Positions 16,610 through 25,945 of a DNA stretch of 64,000 bases are shown here, piece by piece (the stretch's first letter is position 1; each line of letters opens with the position of its first letter). The stretch comes from HXMU1420-13 sp965249965 (lineage in GTDB: Bacteria; Bacteroidota; Rhodothermia; Balneolales; Balneolaceae), in assembly GCA_965249965.1 (NCBI GenBank), contig OZ252262.1:930001-994000 (forward strand), in the 5' to 3' direction. A program made the position numbers and the translations under genes. Below the pieces are notes generated by a model. That model was not told where the DNA came from. It saw nothing but the letters and a program-made list of their open reading frames with translations, and searched no databases.

Positions 16610-18334
16610 TTATTTGATCAACACCATCTTTTTGGTGATGATTTCATCGCCGGCCTGTAATCGGTAGATATATACACCGGAGGCAAAGGAAGTTGCATCG
16701 AAATAATGCGAAAATTGTCCGGCAGCGAAAGTTTTATCATCAAAAACAGTGGCAATTGTGCGACCTGATAAAGTATGAATTGTTAAGCTAATTCTCGCCG
16801 GTTTATCCAAAGAAAAAGCGATGTTGGTTCCCGGATTAAACGGATTCGGATAGTTTTGTTGTAGTTGAATTTGAGAAGGCGATTGGTGTGGGCTTTCTAT
16901 AGATGTGAAAGTTTTGAAAACAAAATCAGCAACAACCGGAAGGTGATCAGAGGCACTGATAGAGTCGTTTTCTTCCAATCCATAATGCGCTAATGTATCG
17001 GCCGGAAGCGATGGAGTGAACAAGGAAAATGTATTAACGAGATCCAGTACCGACCCGCTGTAAACCATGTAATCTAAGCGCCCGGCGCTGAATGAACTGG
17101 AAGAGCTGTACCAGGTAAACGTAGTTGGTAAACCCGGGTTGCCAGGTTTGGCGTCATCAAAATCTGTTCCGTCCCAATCAGGTGAAAAATCCGGACCATG
17201 GGTTGCTTCATTGGTGATGTCTCCGGTAAGCAAGGTGCGCTGTTGTTGCGCCAACCCAACAAGATTCATATCACCCATAATTACAATCGGAGTATTTTCG
17301 GCAATATCGAAACGAGTGCCGGTTTTAGAATTTCGCACAAACGCCATCAAAGCATTTAATTCCCGTTGCCGACCCGCATCTCCGTTACTACAACATGGTG
17401 GATGTGCAACTAAGGTCATTAATTCTTTGTCTCCAAGATCGAGAAGATATGCGGCGTTGCCATCAACTGAAGCTTGTTGCAAAACCGGATATCGGCTAAT
17501 AATAAGATTGTCGTTCCCTGTATCACCGGCATACCATTGTTCACCCTCGCCGGATGGCAGAAATTGTTCAATTAGTTGAGCGGTTTGTTCACCAGTGTTA
17601 TCGTAGATTTCCTGAAAGCCAATGATGTCTGGGTTGATGGCTTGAATAAGGCGCTCAAAATGCGGCTGGTTTGCTGGATTAAACAAATCATCTCTCCGAA
17701 CATTATAAGACAAGATTCGAAGATCGGTGTTATTTGGACGGACTATTTGATAAGGCGCAGATTGAAAACCCTGAGTTGTGTTTAGCTCATACCTTAGTAT
17801 CTCATTATTCTCAGGAATTTGATCCCCAGAAGCACTTTTTATTACGATGCCTACTTTATTTCCACTAAAAAGTGGCGTTCCATTAATGGTGGCGTTGCGA
17901 TCTATTTTGAATTCGAACCAGGTTGAAGTAACGGTTGGGGAAGAAGCGAGTCCAATGTTGTACGAATTGATCGTTGTACTCGAGCTCCGATGCACAGAGC
18001 CACGCCGTTGGCCAAGGTTATATTCTAAATCAGCACCAATTTCATCCACGGTGTTGCCCGTGTTGTCTTTATTATCAGTATCGAGATAAATTGTAACGTT
18101 GTTTGCGTCTTGCAGGTTGATTTCAGTTCCAACTTCCAAATAGAAGTACAAAAAACGGTCATCGTTCATCATTTTAAGCGTTCCGAAATTAACCGGGCTA
18201 AATGAGTCATCGGAATCTTCATATAGTGGCGCGATTTGCTGCCAATCATCCAGTTTCTCATCAATAAAAATGGCCTGACCAAATATTGCATGTGAAGCCA
18301 TAAGTATGATCAGGATTGGAAAATAGTTTTTCAA
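16610..18334 (-). CDS. Secreted endonuclease/exonuclease/phosphatase-family protein with T9SS sorting domain
   Basis: The 574-residue protein has a signal peptide (about 1-19). An N-terminal jelly-roll domain of about 150 residues follows (LDDWQQIAPLYEDSDDSFSP, CBM9/DOMON-like). An EEP domain runs from about 195 to 470 with LSYNVRRDD, IIGFQEIYD (catalytic Glu), IVIMGDMNL and SASDHLPVVADF. A C-terminal type A sorting domain (about 488-574) starts QNYPNPFNPGTNIAFSLD and ends in KKMVLIK. The sorting domain implies export by the type IX system and release or anchoring at the cell surface. EEP proteins can be DNases, phosphatases or sphingomyelinases. Extracellular nuclease is the likeliest role, but the substrate is not proven. 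Confidence 0.88.
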   Translation of the reverse strand: MKNYFPILIILMASHAIFGQAIFIDEKLDDWQQIAPLYEDSDDSFSPVNFGTLKMMNDDRFLYFYLEVGTEINLQDANNVTIYLDTDNKDNTGNTVDEIGADLEYNLGQRRGSVHRSSSTTINSYNIGLASSPTVTSTWFEFKIDRNATINGTPLFSGNKVGIVIKSASGDQIPENNEILRYELNTTQGFQSAPYQIVRPNNTDLRILSYNVRRDDLFNPANQPHFERLIQAINPDIIGFQEIYDNTGEQTAQLIEQFLPSGEGEQWYAGDTGNDNLIISRYPVLQQASVDGNAAYLLDLGDKELMTLVAHPPCCSNGDAGRQRELNALMAFVRNSKTGTRFDIAENTPIVIMGDMNLVGLAQQQRTLLTGDITNEATHGPDFSPDWDGTDFDDAKPGNPGLPTTFTWYSSSSSFSAGRLDYMVYSGSVLDLVNTFSLFTPSLPADTLAHYGLEENDSISASDHLPVVADFVFKTFTSIESPHQSPSQIQLQQNYPNPFNPGTNIAFSLDKPARISLTIHTLSGRTIATVFDDKTFAAGQFSHYFDATSFASGVYIYRLQAGDEIITKKMVLIK

Positions 18335-18543
18335 GACGGTTGGGTAAAATGATTTGCTGAATAGCTTGTTTCAATTTAGGGCTTTTGTTGGATGGTTGTT
18401 TAAGGTTTTATTTTTACCGTGCCGTAAGCAAAACAGGCACTAGCAGGCAGCAATATCTGAATTGAAGGGATGACGTATATTATTTAGAATTTGAAAATTG
18501 ATTATTCGTAGATTCACAGCCTCACTTAACATTGAATTCCAGC

Positions 18544-19677
18544 ATGCCCCATCGCCATAAGGAGCTTCAAAACTCCCGAAAACGTATCGATGAAATTGAT
18601 GAACAGATTTTAGATTTGCTGGCCGAACGTGCCAACATTGTGAAAGATGTGATCAAAACGAAAGTAGAAAATCAGCTTCCTGTTTTTGTGCCTATTCGTG
18701 AACAGGAAAAGGCGGAAGCATTCAAGGCGTTAGCTGCAGAACGGAGCATCAAACCTGAATGGGCAGAAGATTTTCTTCGCCTGATTATGAGCTCCTCCCG
18801 CGACAGCCAATCGCAATCAAAATTCCCTATCGCTACAGAAGAGCCCAAGCATATTTTGTACATCGGTGGCGAAGGCGGGATGGGGAAGTTATACAAACGT
18901 ATCACGGAGCAAACCGGTCATCATGCGTATTCAATCGATAAAGGAAATTGGTTCGAATTAGAGGAGCTCTCGGAAAAACTGGACTTAGTAATCGTGACGG
19001 TTCCCATTAATGTAACAGAATCGGTGATTGAACGACTGAAGGGACGATTAACTGACTCAACCATTCTGGCAGATTTTACCTCCAACAAAACCAAGCCTAT
19101 AAATGCGATGTTGGAAGCTCATGCGGGACCCGTGATCGGGCTCCATCCAATGCACGGCCCGGACGTAGCCAATCTTTCTAAGCAATTAATGGTGATATGC
19201 CCGGGACGAGAGGCCGAAAAAGCGGATTGGTTTGTGAAACAATGCGAACTGTGGGGAATGCGGATAATCCATGCAGATCAACATAAGCATGATCATGTAA
19301 TGCATTTGGTTCAGGGGCTCAGACACTTTGTAGCACTGCTTCATGGTTCATTTATGAAGCAATACGATTTGAAACCGTCGGATATGGTGGAATATTCCTC
19401 CCCAATCTATCGAGCAGAGTTGATGATGACGGGGCGAATTTTTGCTCAGTCTGCAGAATTGTATGCCGATATCGTTTTTGCTGATGAAGAGCGGCGAGAG
19501 CTACTTTCGAACTTCTTTGATCATCACTTAAAATTAGCTGAATTAGTGAAAGCCAATGACCGCGAAGGGTTCATAAGGGAATTCGAAAGTGTCACCGATT
19601 TCTTCGGTAAGTTTGCTACACAAGCGCTTGAAGAATCAGGATATTTAATAAATCGATTGGCGGATCGATTTGCCTGA
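18544..19677 (+). CDS. tyrA: Bifunctional chorismate mutase / prephenate dehydrogenase
   Basis: The 377-residue protein has an AroQ chorismate mutase domain (about 1-90: RKRIDEIDEQILDLLAERANIVKDVIKTK) fused to a prephenate dehydrogenase. The NAD fold starts LYIGGEGGMGKLYKRI, followed by VTVPINVTESVI, GLHPMHGPD, QGLRHF and SSPIYRAELMMTGRIFAQSAELYADI. Two steps of tyrosine synthesis are thus on one chain, as in the E. coli T-protein, to which the C-terminal half is strikingly similar. A TTG 12 bases upstream is an alternative start; the ATG at 18544 is preferred. No other aromatic genes are adjacent. Confidence 0.93.
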   Translation: MPHRHKELQNSRKRIDEIDEQILDLLAERANIVKDVIKTKVENQLPVFVPIREQEKAEAFKALAAERSIKPEWAEDFLRLIMSSSRDSQSQSKFPIATEEPKHILYIGGEGGMGKLYKRITEQTGHHAYSIDKGNWFELEELSEKLDLVIVTVPINVTESVIERLKGRLTDSTILADFTSNKTKPINAMLEAHAGPVIGLHPMHGPDVANLSKQLMVICPGREAEKADWFVKQCELWGMRIIHADQHKHDHVMHLVQGLRHFVALLHGSFMKQYDLKPSDMVEYSSPIYRAELMMTGRIFAQSAELYADIVFADEERRELLSNFFDHHLKLAELVKANDREGFIREFESVTDFFGKFATQALEESGYLINRLADRFA

Positions 19678-19721
19678 ATTTGTAATCCCTTTTAAGAATT
19701 ATTCTTGGTCTCCCATCTTTC

Positions 19722-22613
19722 TTATGTAACCTTATTTCCGGCAGTTTTTATAGTGCCCCTAGCAACATTAAATTGTAATTCAATACTGGTCCCAACCTCA
19801 GCAATTCTATTGATTTCCAGATTGCCCGAAACCTGATCGGCAAGACTTCGAATTATCGTAAACCCAAGTGAATTATAATGGTCCGGTTTATTGCTCAACC
19901 CAATACCATTATCTGCAATGCTGACATAAAATTGATCTGCGGCGGTTTGCTTAAGATTTACTTGAACGCTACCACATTCCCTTCCTTTAAAGGCATGTTT
20001 TAGGCAGTTAGTTAGAGCTTCATTTATAAAAAGGGCGACTGGAATACAATAGTTGATATTAATATTAATATCATCGATTTCGGTCTCGATATTTATCGAA
20101 GAATTTTCAGTATTAATGGTGTGAACTACATTATCGATTAGTTTTAGGAGATATGATTTAAAAGGAATTTCAATAAAAGATTCATGATCGTATAGTTGCT
20201 CATGAATAGTAGCAATTGTGTGAATGCGGAGTTGAGCTTCTTGAAGAATTATATCAGCAATATCATTTTCTATTTCAAGCCGTTGAAGTTCGATTAAACT
20301 AGTTATCAAAGCCATGTTGTTTTTAACTCTGTGATGAACTTCTGCCAGTAGAATATTTTTCTCTTCTATCATCTTAAGCAACCTATTTTTTGCCTTATGC
20401 TCTTCAGAGATATCAATTACAGTACCGAATAGAATGCGCTGCCCTGCAACAGTGATCGAAGTGGTGTAATATTCCAGCACAATAGGTCGCCCACCATAAG
20501 TACGCCCTCGATAGATGTGATGAGATTTTTGCAATTTCCCCGTGATAAGATCATGAATCGTCGCCATTAAGTGACCACGATCTTCTTCATGAATACAGCT
20601 ATAATCAATTTCAGTACCGAGAATTTCCTGATTACTAGCACCAAAAATATTCTTGTACTTTTGATTCACGAATACATATTCATTTGGCATAAACATGAAA
20701 ATTCCAACAGGTGAATTTTCTGACAAAGTTCTGAATCGCTGTTCGGAGCGCTGCATGGCATTGAACGCAAATTTCTTTTCAGAGACATCACGGAGTGATC
20801 CTAAAATTTGAGATTTTTGATGATAATTTTTCGAAACCAGAAAATTAGCTTCTACCCAACGCAGTCCCTCAGTATGTCGGTGTTGAATACGGAAACGAAA
20901 AGTAGTAGTGGTCTCATCATTTATCTCGTAGAATGAGTTAAAAACACTTTCCTTGTCATCGTTATATACAATCCCAAAGAAGCTTTTACCAATCATCTCA
21001 GTAGGTGATAAACCATTGATTTTTTCAATAGAATGCGAAATATAGGTAATGGAGCCACTTTTATCGATGCTGAGTACACACTCCGAAATATTATCAATTA
21101 TGTTTTTATTCAGAGTTTCACTTCGTTGTAAAGCTTTTTCAGCAAGTTTGCGCTGAGTAATGTCTCGAAAAGTTCCAACAACAATGATTTCACCGGTCTT
21201 TGTTTTTTTTACCTGAGAGCTTGAGTTGACCCAAATAGCGCTACCGTTTTTATGCACTAGCGGAATAGTACCGCGGTCTTCAATATTTTTATTTATTCGA
21301 TAATTAAGACGGTTGCTTAATTCCTTCGCATCTTTTTCTCGAACAAAAGGAGGCGGGCTAACATTAATATATTCCTCTGGTGTAAAACCGGTTATGGCCT
21401 CAACACGAGGCGATAGGTAACTGAAAACTCCATGGCTGTCGATTGTAAAAGTGCAGTCATGAATATTTGTTATCAGATACTGATACTTTTCTTCCAAAGT
21501 TAGTTTTTCTTTATGCTCAACTAACCATAGATCAGTTCTACGTTTTACTTCTCGCCGAAGGAAGTAAATCCAAAGCACCACAGTTAAAACGACGGCGGAT
21601 AAAACTGCAATTATATACTTCAGGTAAGGAAATATGCGATCGAAGACGCTTAATTGAGGTTGAATTAAAAATTCATTTAAATCCGGAATTTCATCCATCA
21701 AATCGGCATTTATATAATATTCACCGATCTTTTGCCATCGCTCGTCGCTCATAAACCCTAATGGAATATGATCTGGAATAGCATAAGCCCAAATAACTTC
21801 TGCCTCGTACTCTAATTTTTCTTTTGTTAATCCACGCTCAATTACCCCTGGCAGAGTTAATGTATAGTCGATTATTTCAGATTCATGGTCTCTGGCATAT
21901 TGCCAACCCTTTAGTGTTGAACGATTAAAGCGATCAACTATATCGTGATTGTTTTCTAAGTACTCTTGGCTTGTAAATAAAATATCTCCATAAAAATCGA
22001 CGTTATACCGCCATGGATAAAAAATGTCAACGTCCAGGGGATTTTGTTCGATAGTAAGAATTGGATCGGAAACATAAGTGTGAATTACATCAATGCTTTC
22101 GTCTTCGAGAAACATATTGATGTCAAATGAAACAAAATCGATACTATCAGTACTAATTCCCTGCTCATTAAACCAAGCCGACATCTCTTCACTTGCGATT
22201 TTACTCCCGGCCATTATTTTAGCATTCGCCAGATCACTTAACTTCGTATATCCTCTATCAGCACGCGCAGCTAATATATATGGTGAATATTGATAGATTG
22301 CATTTATAGCCACAACATTCATTCCATTGTATGCCTCTATCATTAAGCCGGAATCGTAAATGGCAAATTCAACATCACCATTTACTACATTCTGAACTTG
22401 TTTACTTAATAAAGAACCGTTAATAATATTTACAAATAATCCCTCTTCCTCATAAAACCCTTGAGTTTGGGCTGCATAATAACCGGCGAATTGAAACGAA
22501 TGATACCATTTCAACTCAACGGACACCGTGTCTTTTGGAGCGAACTCTTGAGCTTGAGCGGGATGGTAGACGATTACCATCGTTAAGATCAAAATTGAAA
22601 CAAGTCCTTTCAT
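19722..22613 (-). CDS. Sensor histidine kinase with NMT1/THI5-like periplasmic binding domain and PAS repeats
   Basis: The 963-residue protein starts with a signal peptide (1-21). An NMT1/THI5-like substrate-binding domain follows (about 27-310: VSVELKWYHSFQFAGYYAAQTQGFYEEEGL). One TM segment lies near 330-352, then three PAS/PAC units (about 370-745) with RDITQRK, RDVSEKK and IDISEEH linkers. Then come HisKA_2 (EVHHRVKNNMALITSLIELQ, phospho-acceptor His) and a HATPase_c domain (NEALTNCLKHAF, DNGIGL). The design couples a small-molecule binding module to a cytoplasmic kinase of the HWE/HisKA_2 class. No response regulator is adjacent, so it is an orphan kinase. The ligand is unknown; NMT1-like domains often bind pyrimidine or other aromatic precursors. 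Confidence 0.9.
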   Translation of the reverse strand: MKGLVSILILTMVIVYHPAQAQEFAPKDTVSVELKWYHSFQFAGYYAAQTQGFYEEEGLFVNIINGSLLSKQVQNVVNGDVEFAIYDSGLMIEAYNGMNVVAINAIYQYSPYILAARADRGYTKLSDLANAKIMAGSKIASEEMSAWFNEQGISTDSIDFVSFDINMFLEDESIDVIHTYVSDPILTIEQNPLDVDIFYPWRYNVDFYGDILFTSQEYLENNHDIVDRFNRSTLKGWQYARDHESEIIDYTLTLPGVIERGLTKEKLEYEAEVIWAYAIPDHIPLGFMSDERWQKIGEYYINADLMDEIPDLNEFLIQPQLSVFDRIFPYLKYIIAVLSAVVLTVVLWIYFLRREVKRRTDLWLVEHKEKLTLEEKYQYLITNIHDCTFTIDSHGVFSYLSPRVEAITGFTPEEYINVSPPPFVREKDAKELSNRLNYRINKNIEDRGTIPLVHKNGSAIWVNSSSQVKKTKTGEIIVVGTFRDITQRKLAEKALQRSETLNKNIIDNISECVLSIDKSGSITYISHSIEKINGLSPTEMIGKSFFGIVYNDDKESVFNSFYEINDETTTTFRFRIQHRHTEGLRWVEANFLVSKNYHQKSQILGSLRDVSEKKFAFNAMQRSEQRFRTLSENSPVGIFMFMPNEYVFVNQKYKNIFGASNQEILGTEIDYSCIHEEDRGHLMATIHDLITGKLQKSHHIYRGRTYGGRPIVLEYYTTSITVAGQRILFGTVIDISEEHKAKNRLLKMIEEKNILLAEVHHRVKNNMALITSLIELQRLEIENDIADIILQEAQLRIHTIATIHEQLYDHESFIEIPFKSYLLKLIDNVVHTINTENSSINIETEIDDINININYCIPVALFINEALTNCLKHAFKGRECGSVQVNLKQTAADQFYVSIADNGIGLSNKPDHYNSLGFTIIRSLADQVSGNLEINRIAEVGTSIELQFNVARGTIKTAGNKVT

Positions 22614-22914
22614 TATGCTTCCCGAAACGTATTATTATTAATAAAGTAAATATATTTTTAAAATGTGATGTTCATTTAAAAAGATTTAGAGAAAGATGAT
22701 TTAATTGTCTTTGTATTTACTGAGTAAAGAATCAGGTGAACCGGTATTTCTTTCGGCGGTTTTTGGGTACTGACGCCTGTCCTTCTATATTGCGGGATCA
22801 ATACAAAAGTGCCATACATATAAGTTTACTTTGATTTAGAATTTGTTCGAATTCTTATAGACACTCACTTCAGATTCCGGATCAAGTCCGGAATGACAAC
22901 ACTAAGGAAAAGAA
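22614..22914. other. Intergenic region with a palindromic repeat
   Basis: This gap between the divergent sensor kinase and the DUF1643 gene is AT-rich and holds no convincing ORF. At 22874-22894 there is a perfect inverted repeat, ATTCCGGA and TCCGGAAT around TCAAG, flanked by GACAAC. It resembles the repeat at 55540 read in the opposite orientation (TTGTCATTC ... GAATCTG). Confidence 0.6.
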
Positions 22915-23439
22915 ATGACAGAAAAACACTGGATCTACGACCACGACGAGCCTCTAGCTCGATATTCTTTGGGTCAGGATGGTTCAAATCCATTAGTTGG
23001 GATTGGCGTAAATCCAAGCACGGCAGTTCCTGGAAATCTAGACCCGACAGTGGCGGGAGTTGCTCGATTTGCAGCTGAAAAAGGGTATGACGGCTGGCTG
23101 ATGTTCAATCTCTATCCTCAACGAGCTACGAACCCCAACAACATGCACAAGCGATTCCAAAAGAAGATTCATCAAAAAAATATGGATGCCATTGAGCAAT
23201 TAGTCGGTCAGGATTCGTTAGATGTATGGTGTGCCTGGGGTACGCTCATCGAAAAGCGTGATTATTTATCTCGATGCATGTTAGAGATGTACGAGATTCT
23301 GGAATCTGCAAGCTGTAATTATTTCAAACGCGGGGCGATTTCAAAAGCAGGGCATCCGCATCATCCGCTGTATCTCAGAAAAACCGCTCCAATGGAGGTT
23401 TTTGATTTGAGGGGGTATGTGGAGGAATTGATCAGGTAA
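22915..23439 (+). CDS. DUF1643 domain-containing protein
   Basis: This 174-residue soluble protein has the family pattern GIGVNPSTA near residue 30, GWLMFNLYPQRAT near 62-74, and a C-terminal AISKAGHPHHPLYLRK block. DUF1643 proteins are found in bacteria and phages and have no established function. The conserved Asn, His and aromatic positions hint at a binding or catalytic pocket. It starts within 20 bases of a palindromic repeat. Its last 8 bases overlap the convergent gluconate-dehydrogenase-type subunit gene. Confidence 0.82.
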   Translation: MTEKHWIYDHDEPLARYSLGQDGSNPLVGIGVNPSTAVPGNLDPTVAGVARFAAEKGYDGWLMFNLYPQRATNPNNMHKRFQKKIHQKNMDAIEQLVGQDSLDVWCAWGTLIEKRDYLSRCMLEMYEILESASCNYFKRGAISKAGHPHHPLYLRKTAPMEVFDLRGYVEELIR

Positions 23440-24142
23440 TCAAGTTCCCATCTTCATCCCATTCGGCAGTTACATCCCGTTTTGATTGATCCACGCATTT
23501 AGCGACCCATTCAGGTTCATATTCTAGTCCATGCTCTTTAAGTACATCCTCAGGCACTCCATCCCAAACATTTGGGCGATTCCCAACATAACCAAGATCA
23601 TCCCACCCCATTTGAGTGGTGTAATACCCCGTTAAAGTGAAATTTCGAATTTGATTGAAGAAATCTACAGCCGGCTGCGTTTCTTCCGTTGCTTGATCTG
23701 GATAAGCGATTTCATCTAGAATTTCGATCTGAGATTCACTTGTTGCAAAAATGAAATCTTTACCATTCTTAGATCGTGAATATTGATCCAACCATGCAAT
23801 TCCCTCACGGAAGCCTTCTTGTTGATTGGCCCATTCTTTCACAGCAAAGTCGATGAACTCGGGAACAAAAGCTTCGGAAGCAGCTCCAGCAGAGGCATTC
23901 GACGGCAATATCAGATCACATAACTCGGCCACGGTTTCAAATTCATGATCTGTAAAAAAGTTATCGTTGAATAGTTTTTGATCACGCTCTTTTTCCTGGG
24001 GAGTTCTCCCGTAGGAACTGAAATCAAACACATCTTGTAATCTTCGCCGATTTGAACCATTCGGCGCACAGCCGTTTATAAGCACGCCCGAACCCAGGGC
24101 TCCAAGTAACATCGTTTTTATGGAATCTCTTCTATTCATCAT
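23432..24142 (-). CDS. Gluconate 2-dehydrogenase subunit 3 family protein (Tat-exported small subunit)
   Basis: The 236-residue protein starts MMNRRDSIKTMLLGALGSG with a twin-arginine motif, and the hydrophobic stretch ends at a lipobox-like LINGC. It is therefore probably a Tat-exported lipoprotein. The mature part has the FFTDHEFETVAELCDLILPSN segment typical of this family and a C-terminal TQMGWDDLGYVGN motif. Such subunits pair with GMC flavoproteins and escort them across the membrane, since the flavoprotein lacks its own signal. The gene overlaps the preceding GMC gene by one base, which fits that partnership. Confidence 0.86.
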   Translation of the reverse strand: MMNRRDSIKTMLLGALGSGVLINGCAPNGSNRRRLQDVFDFSSYGRTPQEKERDQKLFNDNFFTDHEFETVAELCDLILPSNASAGAASEAFVPEFIDFAVKEWANQQEGFREGIAWLDQYSRSKNGKDFIFATSESQIEILDEIAYPDQATEETQPAVDFFNQIRNFTLTGYYTTQMGWDDLGYVGNRPNVWDGVPEDVLKEHGLEYEPEWVAKCVDQSKRDVTAEWDEDGNLIT

Positions 24143-25863
24143 CAGATATTTTGCTTTTTAAGTTCATCCACCAGGTATTCAGAGGCACGCATCGAAAGTG
24201 CTAAAATCGTCCACGTCGGGTTTTTGTCAGCTTGTGAAACAAAGGTGCCTGCATCCACCACAAATACATTTTCACAATCGTGAAGCTGAGACCATTTATT
24301 CGTAACGGAAGTTTTTGGATCATCTCCCATGCGAGTAGTGCCAACTTCATGTATGATTTGTCCGGGAGCGGTTAATCCGTAGCCTTCTTCCTCGCCCGGT
24401 TTTTCACCCATCATAATTCCACCTGCTTCGGTAAGAATTTCTTCCATTAAATCCTGTGCATGTTTCGTTTGCTTGTACTCGTAATCCGTCCATTTATAAT
24501 TGAATTTTAAGACAGGAATACCCCACTTGTCTTTTTTATCCGGATCGATTTCGCAGAAGTTATCATATTGAGGGACGCTTTCTCCGCGCATAGAAATGCC
24601 TAAGGTGGCGCCATAGAATTTCTTCATGTCTTCGCGAAGTTTATCTCCATAACCGCCAACTTGTCCACCCACATATTTATTAAGATCAGAAACATTAAAT
24701 CCGGTTCCATACGATGGTTGGCCAAGGCCACCCCATATTTCAAAATGATAGCCCCGTGGGAAATCCAGATTGGCCTCGTTCAGCCACCAAGGAGTATATA
24801 CATGCAACCCACCCACGCCATCTTCATTGTAGGTTTTTCGGTTCATCAGATCGGGAATAAGCGCCATTCTACTTGCACCGGTGGAATCATGCAAATAACG
24901 CCCCATAACACCAGAGCTGTTACCCAGTCCATTTGGGTGTTGCCTGCTTTTTGAGTTTAACAGTATGCGAGCTGTTGAACAGGCGGAAGCGCCCATCACA
25001 ACAACTTTTCCATTCAACACTTCTTCGGCGCCGGTTTCTTTGTTGATGTAGGCAACTCCGGTCGCTTTTCCTTCATCATTTGTGATGACTTCACGAGCCA
25101 TCGAGTTTACAAATATGTCGATTCGACCTGTTCCTTTTTGGGCTGGAAAAATCAAACAGGTTCCGGAAGAAAAATCGGCATAAATCTGGCAGGCTCTAAA
25201 ACACTGATTGCAGTAAAAACAAACGCCTCGATCGTTATTCAATCGTTTGGTTAGGATGGAAAGGCGAGATGGAATTACAGGAATACCGGCTTTTCGAGCT
25301 CCTTTTATGTAATACAATTCATGAAGCCGGGGCTTGGGGGGCGGAAGAAAGAAGCCATCCGGCTCGTTGAAAATTCCTTCTTTGCTACCGAATACGCCAA
25401 TTAATTTATCAACGCGATCATAATATGGTTTGATGTCATCGTAACTAATCGGCCAGTTATCGCCAAGGCCATCAAAATCTTTACGTTTAAAATCCAGCGG
25501 ACCAAAACGCAGGGATATTCTACCCCAATGATTGGTTCGTCCACCCAGCATTCGCGATCTAAACCACCAAAAATCTGTTCCTTCTTCCTTGGTGTAAGGT
25601 TCGCCCTCAATGTCCCAACCTCCATATGCGGCGTCCCAGTCGCCAAAGTTTCTTAATGGTGTTGATGCTCCTCTTCTGGGAGACTCCCAGGCGGGTCGCA
25701 ATTGACTACGATACTGATCCTGAGCAGGATCGAAAAAAGGCCCCGCCTCAATGATGGCAACATTCAAGCCTTGTTCCGATAAGACTTTTGCAGACATCCC
25801 GCCACCAGCGCCGGATCCGACAATTACCGCATCATATTCCTTTCTGGTTTTGATGATTTCCAT
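24142..25863 (-). CDS. GMC family FAD-dependent oxidoreductase
   Basis: The 573-residue flavoprotein has an N-terminal FAD motif (DAVIVGSGAGGGMSA, then IIEAGP), NHWGRISLRFGPLDF, and the C-terminal catalytic HEVGTTRMGDD and NPTWTILALSMR blocks with the conserved His and Asn. Four cysteines are arranged C215-x2-C218-x2-C221-x3-C225. This recalls the iron-sulfur cysteines of bacterial FAD-glucose dehydrogenase large subunits, so it may pass electrons through a cluster. No signal peptide is seen, so export would depend on the small subunit encoded one base downstream. The substrate is unknown; sugars or polyols are likely for this branch. Confidence 0.88.
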   Translation of the reverse strand: MEIIKTRKEYDAVIVGSGAGGGMSAKVLSEQGLNVAIIEAGPFFDPAQDQYRSQLRPAWESPRRGASTPLRNFGDWDAAYGGWDIEGEPYTKEEGTDFWWFRSRMLGGRTNHWGRISLRFGPLDFKRKDFDGLGDNWPISYDDIKPYYDRVDKLIGVFGSKEGIFNEPDGFFLPPPKPRLHELYYIKGARKAGIPVIPSRLSILTKRLNNDRGVCFYCNQCFRACQIYADFSSGTCLIFPAQKGTGRIDIFVNSMAREVITNDEGKATGVAYINKETGAEEVLNGKVVVMGASACSTARILLNSKSRQHPNGLGNSSGVMGRYLHDSTGASRMALIPDLMNRKTYNEDGVGGLHVYTPWWLNEANLDFPRGYHFEIWGGLGQPSYGTGFNVSDLNKYVGGQVGGYGDKLREDMKKFYGATLGISMRGESVPQYDNFCEIDPDKKDKWGIPVLKFNYKWTDYEYKQTKHAQDLMEEILTEAGGIMMGEKPGEEEGYGLTAPGQIIHEVGTTRMGDDPKTSVTNKWSQLHDCENVFVVDAGTFVSQADKNPTWTILALSMRASEYLVDELKKQNI

Positions 25864-25945
25864 CTATGTAAACTCCCGAATTAGTGACCCAATGACGAGG
25901 GGAATTTAGAAAATTATCGGCAGGATGAAAGCGTAATAAATAATA

